Assembly (NCBI GenBank): GCA_033557835.1
Contig: JAWQRO010000313.1
Location: forward strand, 1-43,348
Direction: 5' to 3'
DNA: 43,348 nucleotides
Source of the DNA: Helochares maculicollis
Taxonomy: Eukaryota > Arthropoda > Insecta > Coleoptera > Hydrophilidae
How positions within the stretch are numbered: position 1 is the stretch's first letter; each line of letters opens with the position of its first letter. Under the pieces are notes generated by a model. That model was not told the origin of the DNA, made no database searches, and worked only from the letters and a program-made list of their open reading frames with translations. Below, piece after piece: positions 21,901 to 32,689 of the stretch. The position numbers were made by a program, and so were the translations under genes.

Positions 21901-22858
21901 TAAGAAATGAAAGATTCAAAATTTCAACGTTACACGAACAAAAATTCGTTATCATGAGATTAAAAATCAAAAATCTTTATCTCAGGAAAAAAGCGTAAAA
22001 AGACATCGTAATTTTATAGTCAGGGACGTAGAGGTATCAGTATCAAAATTTCAGGTTTCAAGTTAAAATAACTTGTCCCCCCTATTTGAAAATGTCTCAT
22101 CAATCAAATTTTTGCCAGACTGTTGTCTTTTTACACCATTTATGATCTATAATAAAGCACATAAACTTATTTAAAGTTAATAAATAAATTACTGAAGTAA
22201 ATATGGTGTTATAAAGTAAAGTCTTAAACAGCTAATACCGTGTCAATTGGTAATAAGAGGCTGTCCCGATCAAAACAGGACAATCATGATTGATAGAAAC
22301 AGGAAGATTGTTTTGAATGCGTTCTGAATCAGAATAAAAAAAGGAAAGATTTGGGCTGAAACACCTTAATTATAGGGATTGAGGTTTAAGATTACAGTAT
22401 AAAAATCATGAATATTGAATGGAGCATTTATTTATTTAAGATTTCCAACTTAGACAATCGAAAATACGAAACTAAAATTTGAAAGCCCCAAAATCGGAAG
22501 CGCAGTTTCTAGGATTCATTCAAAATAATCGGATTGCAAAGTCAAAAGATCTGAGATGAAATTAGAAATTGTGCAAACAACCTAGAACAAATAAATCCTA
22601 AATTTCAGGACCACTAGTCAATGATTAAGGAGGAAATATTTAGAAATGTTCAGCCAACGGGATCAAAATCAAGAAATTTAAAATCTTGAGGTTGAAATTA
22701 ACGCAATTCAGGATTGTTGCACGGCTATAGGATCAAATTTGCATGGTGAGTAAAATCAAACAAGCCCAATATTGCTAAAATATAAGAAAAATTCAAAATT
22801 CTTGAATTTCAGAAAAATTCTTGAACATATATAAACCCGTAAGCATAGAAGATATCTG
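21901..22858. other. Purine-rich non-coding stretch
   Basis: A-rich and purine-rich on the plus strand, with loosely repeated AAAATC, GATCAAA and AATTTCAG words at 22370-22850 but no regular period. No coding region seen. Confidence 0.4.
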
Positions 22859-23215
22859 TTGAATACCTGTGATGGTGCTTACTATATTATTTTTTCAACA
22901 TTCCAAGGCCTACTTAATATGAAACATAACATTTTAAGAAACTGCACTTCCGGTGGTTTAATTATGTTGAAATTTTATATCTACCAATTTTTCGTAGTGT
23001 TTAAGATTTTCAAAACTAAAATAGATACTTCCGGTGATCTTACATGCCTTAAAAGTTGATACGGATTTCTCGATAATAGCCATATAACAAATTTTATTGC
23101 TTCAGTTGGCCTGAAAATATGAGGAACCGTCAAAATCTCGAGATCAATTTTTTTCATAAACGCAATACAATCCCCTTAATATACTTTGTATAGTAATACG
23201 GAAATGTTAAATGAC
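22859..23215 (+). repeat. Family H, longest copy
   Basis: About 355 bases are retained. They hold two CACTTCCGGTG/ACTTCCGGTG boxes, TTACATGCCTTAAAAGTTGA, a GTTGGCCTGAAA block, CGTCAAAATCTCGAG, CGCAATACAATCCCC and an imperfect terminal hairpin: TTAATATAC and GTATAGTAA arms around TTT, with one mismatch. The copy ends CGGAAATGTTAAA. The start at 22859 is where recognisable similarity begins, not a defined element end. Confidence 0.55.
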
Positions 23216-23279
23216 AACAGCTCACGATGTTTTAAGTGTGTGTTTGCGAGCGATTCCCGAGTAAGAGAAGAAAAAGCGT

Positions 23280-23655
23280 CCTTGTTTTGCGATTATACTG
23301 GTATCTCGGGATTTTGATAACAACATACATCCGTTGACAAGCTATACTTTTTTAATGGGAACCTCGCATCATCTTATTATGTAAAAACTGTGTTTATTTT
23401 ATGAAATCTCTGCAGAGAAATTCCATAGGCTCTTCAAACTAGACAGCAAATCTTACTATTCGAATGTTTAGTATATTGGCTGTTACAATTAGCAGAACAA
23501 TTTACTTGACAAAATGTGGACTTTTGTCTAGCCTATGTTGTTATTATACAGGACATTTAGGGGGACAATGCCTCCAGCTGAGGTTATCCAAAACATCAAG
23601 AACCAAATAAGCTGCACTTACTCGGGTTGAGCTCGCACATCCCTCGTTGAATGAG
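23280..23655 (+). repeat. Family K plus family A repeat
   Basis: ACTGGTATCTCGGGATTTTG and AACAATTTACTTGACAAAA with TTTTGTCTAGCC parallel 16205-16420. A family A core, AAGAACCAAATAAGCTGCAC then TTACTCGGGTTGAGCTCGC, follows at 23600-23640. At 16050 the A core precedes K instead, so the two are associated but not in a fixed order. Confidence 0.45.
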
Positions 23656-24901
23656 GTGAAATAAATATACATATTAAAAAAGGGTTGTAAAAAAAGAGTT
23701 GTAAGAAAAGGGAAATATAAAAATTCAGTTTGAAGCTATATCGTACATATAATTATATAAATTTTCTATTTTTATGCTGTACCTGCATGTGTGTGGAAAT
23801 ATTGAGTTGCACTGTTGATTTTTGGTGTAATAAATGTACTAGGCAAACCGTTTTGAGACGTGCGAATATATTTTTATGAAGTGAAACAAAAAGTTTAAAA
23901 TTATTGAAGGCCAAATCTAGGTCTCTACCAGCTGGTTTTGAATTAATTACAAACGAAGTTACAGCTTAAAATTACTACAATTCTCAAATTACGCAAAACT
24001 GTTTTCAAAATTTTAATGGTAGAGGCCAAAATACCGTATACAAATCCAGAACTTCCAAGTTTTGGACAAACTATTGCGTCGTGAGGTTAAGAACCACACC
24101 TACGGTGGTGGCGCTACCATCCCGAAAGCTACGCAAATTTCTCTCCCATAGCCACCCCGCCCTCTCGTCATCCCCAAATAAAAACAATTAACATAATGGA
24201 ATTTTATTATTGAGTAGCAATAAAAAGAAACAAATTTTCGACTAAAGATTCAAGCTGCGATAACCGCGGCCTGGAATTTAATGAAATTCATAACTTATGA
24301 TTAATTGAGGTTAGATAGTCAAGAAATATATACATAATTAAGATCAAAGTGTAGATAAGGTTTATAAACGCTACACTTTTCTTCTCCGGCGAATGAGCGG
24401 GCGGTGGCGGTGGCGAGTAGATCATTTAGGGCTCCGCTGGAATGGGAAAGAATGCAATGGAGATAGATAGACACCCCCTTACGCTTACACTAACGACTTG
24501 TTTAATTAAACCGAAAAAACTCGCTAACCTGTACAGGCGGTCATAAAAATTATACCTCCCTGGTATATACATAGGAGTCGATTACTTAATTTGATGCATT
24601 ATTATTTATGAAAATTATTTTATAAACAGAAAGATACTTTTTTAATTGAACGTCCGCGGAACAACGTATTTTTACGTCGGATAGGTCACACAAGAACATC
24701 TGGTTCAAATTTACTAATTAAGGGGTTCATTCCCCCTGTTTTCTAGTCTGACGCTGAAGTTGATCATATGGCCGTTTAGCTGCGTTCCTCCAGTGCGAAA
24801 GGGCCTCAACACATGCCTACTTTGAAAATTGCAATTTTAGTGTGTGCATAGAAATAGGCGAAGTGACACATAACTGATAAATGAGTAACGAAAAATGGAA
24901 G
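23656..24901. other. Non-coding stretch with a GC-rich block
   Basis: No gene is supported. A short direct duplication, GTTGTAAAAAAAGA then GTTGTAAGAAAAGG, lies near 23685-23712. A GC-rich block at about 24380-24440, with a GGTGGCGGTGGCG run, stands out from the AT-rich flanks and could be regulatory, but nothing proves this. Confidence 0.35.
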
Positions 24902-25285
24902 TTACCCGGAGATTTCTAACAGCAGGATGTTTCGGAAACAAAAGTTTCTTTCTTTCGAGTGCATGAGAAGTCGAGGATTCCCATCCAAATTCTCTAGGAA
25001 AACGTTTATCACCCTGACAAACCGCAAATTGTCAAAGGTGATATTTATACCGACCCTGTTGCGACAGGTAGGTACTGCTAGAACGTGAACCGAAAGGGAT
25101 TTTAAATTAGAAACAGGTGTTAGAGGATCTACGACTGCAATGAATGAATAATATGAAGTTGCAGCCCGGTTTATAGTCGTTCCGGCTTTTGTTATGTTGC
25201 TCTCCATTTTCGAGAAAATACCAATTTTATTCCAAATCTGATTTATTTCTTGAATCGCATTCCTTCTTCCATCCCATCCCGGCAT
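24902..25285 (-). CDS. Unrecognised 127-residue open frame
   Basis: One of the longer unexplained frames in the window. It starts MPGWDGRRNAIQEINQIW and has a mixed, soluble-looking composition with no transmembrane segment, zinc knuckle or catalytic motif that I can identify. There is no obvious promoter or polyA signal and no splice context. It may be chance or a relic of a mobile element. Confidence 0.15.
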   Translation of the reverse strand: MPGWDGRRNAIQEINQIWNKIGIFSKMESNITKAGTTINRAATSYYSFIAVVDPLTPVSNLKSLSVHVLAVPTCRNRVGINITFDNLRFVRVINVFLENLDGNPRLLMHSKERNFCFRNILLLEISG

Positions 25286-25439
25286 GCATTCATTTAAGCT
25301 TTACTATTGGACTAAACGACTAAAAAAATAAAAACATTTGCAACTCTCCTCCTAAACAAAGTTGCACCTTTATATTATTCATTGCTGAGGCAACTCCTGT
25401 GACACCTGTTCTAATTTAAGACCCATCTGGTTTCGCATC

Positions 25440-25637
25440 CTAACAACCCGTCTGACCGAAACAAAAATACTGCCCTGAACTGCAAGCCGTAAAAATCTGA
25501 AACGTCTCCATTCGACACAGGGTGTTTCTGTTCGTCGCGCTACAACTCATCTCGCATGTACAGCACATTAAAACAAACAAAAAATCTAGTATCATTGTTG
25601 TGAAAAGTCGAATAACCGTTGAAGATTTGTTTAGCAT
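25440..25637 (-). CDS. Small Cys-rich open frame with a hydrophobic N-terminus
   Basis: A 65-residue frame. From the internal Met it reads MILDFLFVLMCCTCEMSCSA, which could act as a signal peptide. About seven more residues lead to a Cys, then ACSSGQYFCFGQTGC at the end. Cys spacing is irregular and I cannot assign a secreted-peptide family. Its 5' end overlaps the hairpin end of a family H repeat, which argues against a real gene. Confidence 0.15.
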   Translation of the reverse strand: MLNKSSTVIRLFTTMILDFLFVLMCCTCEMSCSATNRNTLCRMETFQIFTACSSGQYFCFGQTGC

Positions 25638-25890
25638 GTTTACATTCCCGTGTACTATACGAAGTAAAAGGAAGGCGTTACGATCAAAAATTTGAGCGTG
25701 TGATTTCTTTGATATTTTGATGGCCTCCGAAACTATTTTGACATGTTGTGCATATGTGTGGGTGTGTAAAGACGGTAGCTCTCAAACCGTTTCAGCTGGA
25801 GTCATGAAGTTTAACAACAGCTATAATGGTAAAATTGTTAAACTGTATCAACTAATCTGTACAGCTTTCTCTAAGGTGTACAAATACGAT
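25629..25890 (-). repeat. Family H, minus copy
   Basis: Reading from the left it begins TTTACATTCCCGTGTACTAT ACGAAGTA, the reverse complement of the hairpin end, with the second arm partly deleted. TCTCAAACCGTTTCAGCTGG and GTCATGAAGTTTAACAAC further right correspond to the CAAACGATCT and AAATTTCATTACTC boxes of the 11840-11990 copy. Confidence 0.5.
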
Positions 25891-25914
25891 TCCGCCGCTT
25901 TTTAACAAAAATTG

Positions 25915-26490
25915 GGCATCTATTTGAACGAACGGAACCTCTTTCTTTCAAAGTATTGTCCATCACTTGCCACTCCTTTTCTTCATCTTTCTGGCAGCAT
26001 ACGGATACCGCCACATTCTTCATCTTTTGAGGCTATCCACGAATCAACCCAATTTTGGGTATCTTCATATGGTGTGAAGTGCTGATCATGTGGTCATGCG
26101 CCATCGATCGAAATTGTAGAAAACAGAAGGAGCAATGTCTAGTGAATACGACTGGTGGAGTAAAACTACCCAATTGTGTATTTCTAAATAGGTTTTGAAC
26201 GGCACCGCAACATGTGAACGAACATTATCATGCAGAAGTATGTTTGTCTTGTCTGGAGTAGCTCGACTCAATCTCATCAATTGTATTCGGTATACAATAA
26301 TGCTTACAATTCCGGGTCTTCGTGCACTTTGGCCTTCCGCTACGTTGTTTGTCTTCAATTAACTGTTTTTAAACTTTTGATAACACTCACGACAACTTCT
26401 GTAACCCCCCCCCCCTAATTGCTTCTACAAGCAATCGATGCGCCTCAGCTGCAAAATTCTGCAAATTCAAGAAGTAATTTGGTGGACTTA
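25915..26490 (-). mobile_element. Mariner transposase relic, irritans/Hsmar2-like
   Basis: The minus strand encodes AAEAHRLLVEAI near 26430-26460, part of the N-terminal domain. It then jumps to RIQLMRLSRATPDKTN, ILLHDNVRSHVAVPFKTYLE, YSLDIAPSVFYNF, and (frameshifted) WVDSWIASKDEE and VASDGQYFE-like sequence near 25925-26070. The HDN Asp is kept, while the third catalytic Asp (normally APSDY) is Val. The stretch between the N-terminal domain and RIQLMRLS, which includes the first Asp, is deleted. An 11-base C run lies at 26405-26415. It is non-functional. Confidence 0.8.
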
Positions 26491-26885
26491 CGAACATTTT
26501 AAGATTATGTTATTCACAACGACCTGTCGATAATGACATTCTTCATAATTTTAACTTTAGTTTACTGGTGACGCCAACTATTCTCAAACGCAGAAACTAA
26601 TTTGTATACCTTATAGATTTATTTAATAAACTAGTCATCAAAATAGACTTATTGTATTAAAATTGTGTACATAACCAATCATTAACCATTAAATTTTAGT
26701 CAATACTTGATAGGAGTACCGGGAGTGCCATTTTTAAAATTTGGTCAGTTAAGTAAGCCGCGAATTCACAATCTACAAATATTTGGTATATGAAGAATGA
26801 TTATAACGATAGAGAGTGAGAGAGAGAAAGGGGGCATATCTTCGAAAAATGTATAAACGCAAAACTCGTTTGTTTTGCTTATTTA
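26491..26885. other. Non-coding stretch with a GA-rich patch
   Basis: No gene. A short GAGAGAG microsatellite-like patch lies near 26812-26830. Confidence 0.45.
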
Positions 26886-27375
26886 GGATTGCTAGTGTAC
26901 ACCCGTTAAGGAATGAGCACGCTTGAAATTCTTCTACATCGTCATCTAGAGATATTTTTGCTGGATTTTTATTTTTATCCACTCATCTATAAATATTTGT
27001 TACGGTACTAAAACATCAAAAGTCAAATAAGCTTCGCTTACGCGGGACTCGCTTGATGCTCCAGGCTTGTTTTACTAGCCGTTCTCCTTAAGCGGCTAAT
27101 TTCTATTAGAAACTTTTAGGCAGCGTTGTCTGTGTCCACGAACCGCATTTAGCTGCAAAATCTGTGTCCGGCAGAGTTGATAAATCGTGCGCGCGCAACT
27201 TGATCTTAAAGAGAACGGACACAAGTAAATAGTACGTCGAAAATCTGGCCTTGTTCTTAAATTTTGGTGACTGTAATTACTACGAATTAAAGAATGCACT
27301 AGCAATGGTTCAGTTTTTCAGCGAAATATATGCTTCGCTTACTCGGCATCCATCACTCGTAATGTAGGGTTGATT
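26886..27375 (+). repeat. Cluster of family A fragments
   Basis: Three related pieces are present: GTTAAGGAATGAGCACGCTT near 26907, CAAATAAGCTTCGCTTACGC then GGGACTCGCT near 27024, and TATGCTTCGCTTACTCGGCA near 27328. Between them GCCGTTCTCCTTAAGCGGCT near 27078 matches the CCATTCCCCTTAAGCGACCA box near 34860. Orientation is the same for all. Confidence 0.5.
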
Positions 27376-27968
27376 TAAGGAGTAAATACATTTGAAAACG
27401 TGTTGAACATCGTGTAAATATAAATTAGTTAGATTTTTGCATGGTGCATAGGTTTTTATGATGAAATTATATATAGCAAACTTGCTAATACTTTTATGCC
27501 ATAATAGAGTAAAAACACTTAAGACTCTCTGATCTGTCGATTGAAAAAATCTATGTGTTATTATTTTTACGAAATAAAAAAACATTTTTTGAGACAATTT
27601 TTACGTCATTTTGTACGTGGTGCATCACCATACTACCTATAGGAATATCATTTTTAGAGAAATATGTTTATATTTTTAGATTTATATTTATTTATAACAA
27701 TTTTGGATGTAAACTCAGTCTTTTTATATAGTCATGTGGGAATTACATGAAAAAAGTTTTATTTTTATCTACTTTGAATGATGGCTAGTTTTTGTATGTT
27801 GAAGGAAAGGCTAACATGTGTACACGCGCAAAAATTGTACATACCACTCATTGTTAGTTGTTTAGTGCGTCGACCGAGTGTTCCGTTTCAATATATCGTT
27901 GGTTTTTTCCCTCCAGTAAGACGATCAGCTCAATATTCAGGACGAATAATTCATAAGAGTTAGAAGAA
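27376..27968. other. Non-coding stretch and candidate 5' UTR
   Basis: Nothing recognisable to about 27870. The last 100 bases, less AT-rich and with a TAA three codons before the next ATG, would be the 5' UTR of the candidate exon at 27969. Confidence 0.3.
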
Positions 27969-28000
27969 ATGTCAAGTACGAATTCGGCGGAGAAAGAGAA
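27969..28000 (+). CDS. Candidate first coding exon B, unrecognised protein
   Basis: ATG at 27969 (purine at -3, in-frame TAA at 27954-27956) encodes MSSTNSAEKE plus two bases and stops at GAGAA|GTATGT, a fair donor. Without splicing the frame ends four codons later, so only a spliced reading makes sense. The polar, charged N-terminus is not recognisable. The two leftover bases match the splice phase of the other two candidate start exons. Confidence 0.3.
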
Positions 28001-29590
28001 GTATGTAATGGTGTAAATACGTTGCAATTATTTATTATATTTAAAATATAATCTCACTTAAAGACAATTTTTTTTATATAAACTTACTAGTAAAACAGAT
28101 ATAAAGTTACATTATTATCTCTTGTATAAATTAATGGTTGGATTTTCAAAAATAAATTTTGGGAATCTGTTAAATTTGGAGTATGGTACAAATTTTCTTT
28201 GTTAGTACGTTTTCTATTTACTTACGACGTTTAGGTTTAGGTGTTTTTGTGTACATCTACGTGCATGCATGGGCGTTGCTCAGAAAAATTCCCATTCAAA
28301 ATATGCGCATGATATGTAAAATTTGCCCACATCTAAAATAGTGTTGTATCTAAGAGTCAACCAGCAAACATTTTAAAATGTTTAGTTAGTTCCAGTTCAA
28401 TTAATACAATTAAACATGTGTGGTTTTTGAAACATACTTGTAGAGAAAAGACTACAAAATCCACTGGTAGAGACATAGATTTCTTCTGCAGTTATGGCCT
28501 AGTTTAGGTTTTACATTAAATGTTGTAAAAACTTTAGATATGACTTGACTAGCCGGTTTGCTTAAATTTGTTATTCTGCAAAGAGTTTGGCATTCAGATT
28601 CTTCAAGGAATTCTTTTCTTAATAATACAAAAAACTGGAGTTCACGGCTTATGTTTTCGTGTACTAAATTGAATATTGGCCAGTCTTGTCTTTAATAATT
28701 ACGACTGCGATTTATGATTCAAAGTATTCGTCTTCGTCTTAGAAGATAATCACTTACAGTACATGCTTCAGATCGGATTATTTAGATATTTAAAAATTAT
28801 TTAATTAAAATGGAATAAATTGCTGGCAATTTATAACATCTAAAACGTATTTAAGTAAATGAATGTTGTATTTACTCCGCTACTATTTAAAATTTAAAGA
28901 GTATACCTTTTACTGGCGCTAATTTAAAGCTCAACTTATGCTCTTTTTTGTATATTGTATGAAGCCATTATTTCCTTATATCTCGTTTTTTAAAATCTAT
29001 TAGCGCAAATAGATTTTGGTCTCGACAGAAACACTTGACTAAAAGCTTTTCACCTCTAGAGTTCAGTTTTCCCTATAGAAAAAATGATTGGACCGAAATA
29101 AATTAAAACCATTTAGGGCAATATCTGGGGAATAAGGAGGATGCTGCATAAACTCCCAATGAAAGAATTATGTTTTGCAAAATTATCATTGGCGTGTGCG
29201 ACTAGTATTATCATAATGGAATAAAATTTTAGTTCATAACTTCTCTTTTTAAACAATTTCAGCTTTAAATGATAACATTTTTGACTGTAGACATCTTCAG
29301 TAATGATTTGATAAAATTCTAATAGTTGTTAGCGATTAATACCATACAAATTTTATCAAAAGTAGTAATATTTTTCGCTGCTGTCGGATTGCTCGTGGTT
29401 GGGTGCTTTTCGTTAATCTTTTAAGTGACCAAACACAGTTCCATGATTTCAATTTAACCTATACCTCGCTAAAATTAATAATATGTTCTGAACGAGAATA
29501 ATCATTAATTTTTTATTTTCTTTTACCATTTCTGGGCAATTGTTGTATTTAGAGTAGTACGACTCTCTCAATTAGTTTCACTAGTCAATT
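28001..29590. other. AT-rich non-coding stretch
   Basis: No gene, repeat core or splice-bounded frame recognised. Confidence 0.5.
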
Positions 29591-30440
29591 TTTATTATGT
29601 ATGTCTTTTTTGGGAACCTTGAGTGGAGACGCTCTAGATTTTTATGCAATGAACAGATGCGTCCTCTCTGAACTTTTCTAAACCTCTTTCCATATGGAAT
29701 GTCTTAAATGCACATCATTCCATTGCCACCTTCTACCACCAAATTCTACTTCGCAACTGATTGATGAAGTAGGTATTCAAAGTAGTCCTCTTATATCTCA
29801 CAAAAAGACCCCACGTGACAAATTAATGTCTTTGCTTGATAGGTAAAATTTCCTGCATGTAGTAAAATTCGACTGAACTTACGTTAAGATTCGATTTATA
29901 AAAAATCATATTTGGTTTAGTACCATTCTGTATCTGTATTGATTTAAAAGTACGACTACACAACGTGATTTCGCTAGTCATTTATTATTACGAGTGTACG
30001 TATGCCTTTGTTCAGGAATGTTGAGTGGAGACACCCCAGATTTTTTTACAACATAGAGATGCGACCTTTTTTAAGGCTCATTCCATATGTAATGTTTTAA
30101 ATGAAGTCCATACACTGCCACCTCTATTCACATTGTACTTTGTAGAAGTACTCTAAATAATAAAACCCTACTTGATTAATTTTTGTTTCAACTTGATAGG
30201 TGAAAGTTGGTGGTAAAATACGATAGAGATTATGTTGAAGTCTGATAAATAAAAAATATCGAATTTAGTACCAAAGTACCATTTTGTATCTGGTTTTAAA
30301 AGTACCACCATCGCTAATAATTTATTATTATGTACATATGCATGTCAGTTTTCGGGAATGTTGAGTGGAAACACTCCAGATTTTTCTGTATCAGGACGAA
30401 GATTTATTACGCCCTTTTCATATGTTACAATCCAATGGAT
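29591..30440 (-). repeat. Degenerate tandem repeat carrying family S motifs
   Basis: Three direct units begin with TTTATTATG/TTTATTATTA words at 29591, 29981 and 30321, giving unit lengths of about 390 and 340 bases and a partial third. Each has a family S core (29611, 30014, 30353) about 20-33 bases in. Units 1 and 2 share a CCATATGGAATGT/CCATATGTAATGT box and CTTGATAGGT. They also share a TTTAGTACCA box, a TACCATTYTGTATCTG box and TTTTAAAAGTAC near the unit end. Substitutions and indels are many, so the array is old. Confidence 0.65.
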
Positions 30441-30900
30441 CCAGATTCAGATACTGTAGTAATCATCGTATATAAGTGAGACGAGAAGTTCTTTGCTGTC
30501 CAGATCTGCGCTAAAATTGATTTCCGCAGAACTGTTTGACAATGCAAGGCTCCGTTTGTTTACATATCATTGTTAATTACTTACCGGTCATATACCGTAG
30601 AAAGACTCATGTGCCTGAGTCGATGTCTTAATTGCGTTTGGGTACCTACACGCATCACTGTTTTTAACATAAATATTCCATAGGCAATAAAACGTGATAA
30701 GCCATATAATGACATTTGTAAGTACATTAATAGCTATTATTTTCATAGCTTCGTACACACTGTATGTATGTAATCGACTCAAATTATAATAAATTTCATG
30801 GTGTTGGTAACAGTGATACCGTTAGGACATAACACGGGTACAGTTTTAATTGTTTCTCCGCTAAAAATTTAATAACTGAAACCGCTCCAGTGGAGATGTC
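30441..30900. other. Non-coding stretch with a 64-residue minus-strand frame
   Basis: The minus frame at 30588-30782 has one strong hydrophobic segment (IIAINVLTNVIIWLITFYCL). A donor-like GACCG|GTAAGT follows its stop on that strand. I do not recognise it. A faint family S-like GTGGAGATGTCTCACGTCAA lies near 30891. Confidence 0.25.
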
Positions 30901-31384
30901 TCACGTCAACTATCTGTGGTCGCAATGTTGACTGCGATATCTTTTTCGGAGTGAAATTCGCGGAGGCGCCCTAGTAGTACTCCGAGGCCGGAGGGCCGGT
31001 GCGATGGGTACCCCCTGTACATCACGCTGAGGCCTCCGTACATACCTGTTGTTTGTCCCCTCCACTCGACGCTCTGGCCCGTCATACTCAGTTCAACGCG
31101 AATCTCGCAGAGGAGAGTATGTGTTACTTCATTTCTTTTGCGCGTTCTCGACCTTTCGTGAGGAGGATTCGCTGGTGTGTAGTTTGAGAACGCGAAGTGA
31201 ACAACTGAAAATGTGACCGGAGTGATCATTCCGTCAGTTATCCGCACCTTATAAGTTTGTTTACTTCGTACCATGTGCTTGCGACTTGCTGCATCTTCGG
31301 AGGGATTTTAATTTGTCGTGCCCTCGGCATCCGGGAACTCTAAAGTTTGGTGCACTTTTGCCAGTGGAACTTTTCAAAGTGGAT
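30901..31384 (+). promoter_or_regulatory. GC-rich promoter and 5' UTR block upstream of exon C
   Basis: Composition rises sharply in GC and CpG compared with the flanks. Arthropod initiator matches TCAGTT occur at 31088-31093 and 31234-31239. No well-placed TATA box precedes either: TATAAG at about 31250 lies after both. The transcription start is not fixed. Confidence 0.4.
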
Positions 31385-31536
31385 ATGTACGCTTATACAG
31401 GAGGGCCGCCCCCTCACTACGCACCACCGCCGACTTACCTGCAACCCCCAGCACCCACGCATCATTCCCAAGTGCCTCCGATGACGATCACTCAAGAAGT
31501 CACGCCGCCGGTGGCCCATTACTCCAAGAGGCGGAG
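31385..31536 (+). CDS. Candidate first coding exon C, proline-rich N-terminus
   Basis: From the ATG at 31385 the exon encodes MYAYTGGPPPHYAPPPTYLQ, then PPAPTHHSQVPPMTITQEV, then TPPVAHYSKRR plus two bases. It ends at GGAG|GTTAAT, after which the sequence turns T-rich as an intron should. The same frame is open upstream to 31286, but the Pro/Tyr/His-rich composition starts at this ATG. Such low-complexity N-termini are common in transcriptional and RNA-binding regulators. The basic KRR at the end suggests a domain continuing in the next exon. I cannot name the gene, and the next exon was not found. Confidence 0.5.
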
Positions 31537-32689
31537 GTTAATTTTTTTTATTTTTCCTAAAGCAAAAATATTTAAATTAAGTACCCCCGAGATACGCAAT
31601 CCTCCTCCCACCGACACGACACCGGTTCCTGAAATTTTCAGACTGCATAAAATATGCGCGAAGTTTTAATGTCTCTCCCTTAATACGCCACAGGGCCACC
31701 CTCGCAACGTTAAAAGTGTTGAGAAAACGCATTTATACATGTTAAAACGAGATAAAACTGCAACTACACGTGCCTGTCCCACTCGCTGTGTTTATCTGTT
31801 TATTCATTTATTTTATTTCCATTCAAATACTAGACTACAAGATGTAAAAATTTAATTACCACACGAACGGATGATTATAAATACGCGGTGTACCTCGTAA
31901 AATAGCGGGAGCCCCATTAGTTTTTAGAACCCTAGATTGATAATTAAGAAGTAACCCACTCGCACTCGCTCAGGATTTTTATGCATCCCAATTTTAACGA
32001 TACTCTATATGCCGCTAGCGTAAGCAACTACAGTTAAAATCGACAATACGTGTGATTAAATGCAACCTCATAATTCAGTATTGTTCATTTCGATGGCACA
32101 ACAGCGTAGGTTGCCATAGTTTCCTCCCTGTCCTTTTGCATTTCCAACCCCTCACGCACTTTTCTTGCCGCGGTGCGCTATTTTGAAGCTGTTCTCACAT
32201 CGGGCTAATTAAATGTAATTTTAAGTTTTGCCTGAATAGTGGCTAGCGTAATTTATTGAGTCCGAGTCGGTTCGGTTAGCGACGGGTTTTAGTTTCGCAT
32301 TAAGCCCCCTCCCCACCCAACCCGCGTCAATTAAGCGAAAATGACTTTCGCGCTTTTCAAAACTGTTCTAAAGTGATAACGTATCGTGTCATCTACGAAT
32401 GCATGCGCTCCTGGGAAAACATGTAAAAGGTGGAGGAACTCATTGGCAATTATTTGACAATTTAGAGGTTGCATTCATTGTTTGAGTGATCACGAGGATA
32501 ATTTCAAGTTACTACATTGTCGATTAAAGTAGGCGTTCTCCGTTTCCATTGGTGCTATTTCCATACGTGGGAGTGGTCTGGATTCTATGATCACCTGGAG
32601 GGTCGCGGAATAAGCGCTAAATGACTTCGATATGCGTAAATAGCCGAAGCATTTACTGCGATTGATTTCCGTAACACATGTGTCAACAT
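31537..32689 (+). other. Presumed first intron after exon C, GC-rich in parts
   Basis: No further exon found. 32230-32350, with CGAGTCGGTTCGG and a CCCCTCCCCACCCAACCCGC run, is GC-rich and unlike repeat sequence, so it may hold regulatory sites. A 122-residue minus-strand frame at 32490-32858 runs into the minisatellite and is not convincing. Confidence 0.35.

Noticed and set aside
30906..31274. 122-residue minus-strand frame opposite the 5' UTR of exon C
   Set aside because: The GC-rich block has few stops on either strand. There is no motif or splice context, and the plus-strand reading explains the region better.
31286..31384. Upstream in-frame extension of exon C beginning MLHLRRDF
   Set aside because: Composition and context fit 5' UTR. 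The Pro-rich coding character starts only at the ATG at 31385.
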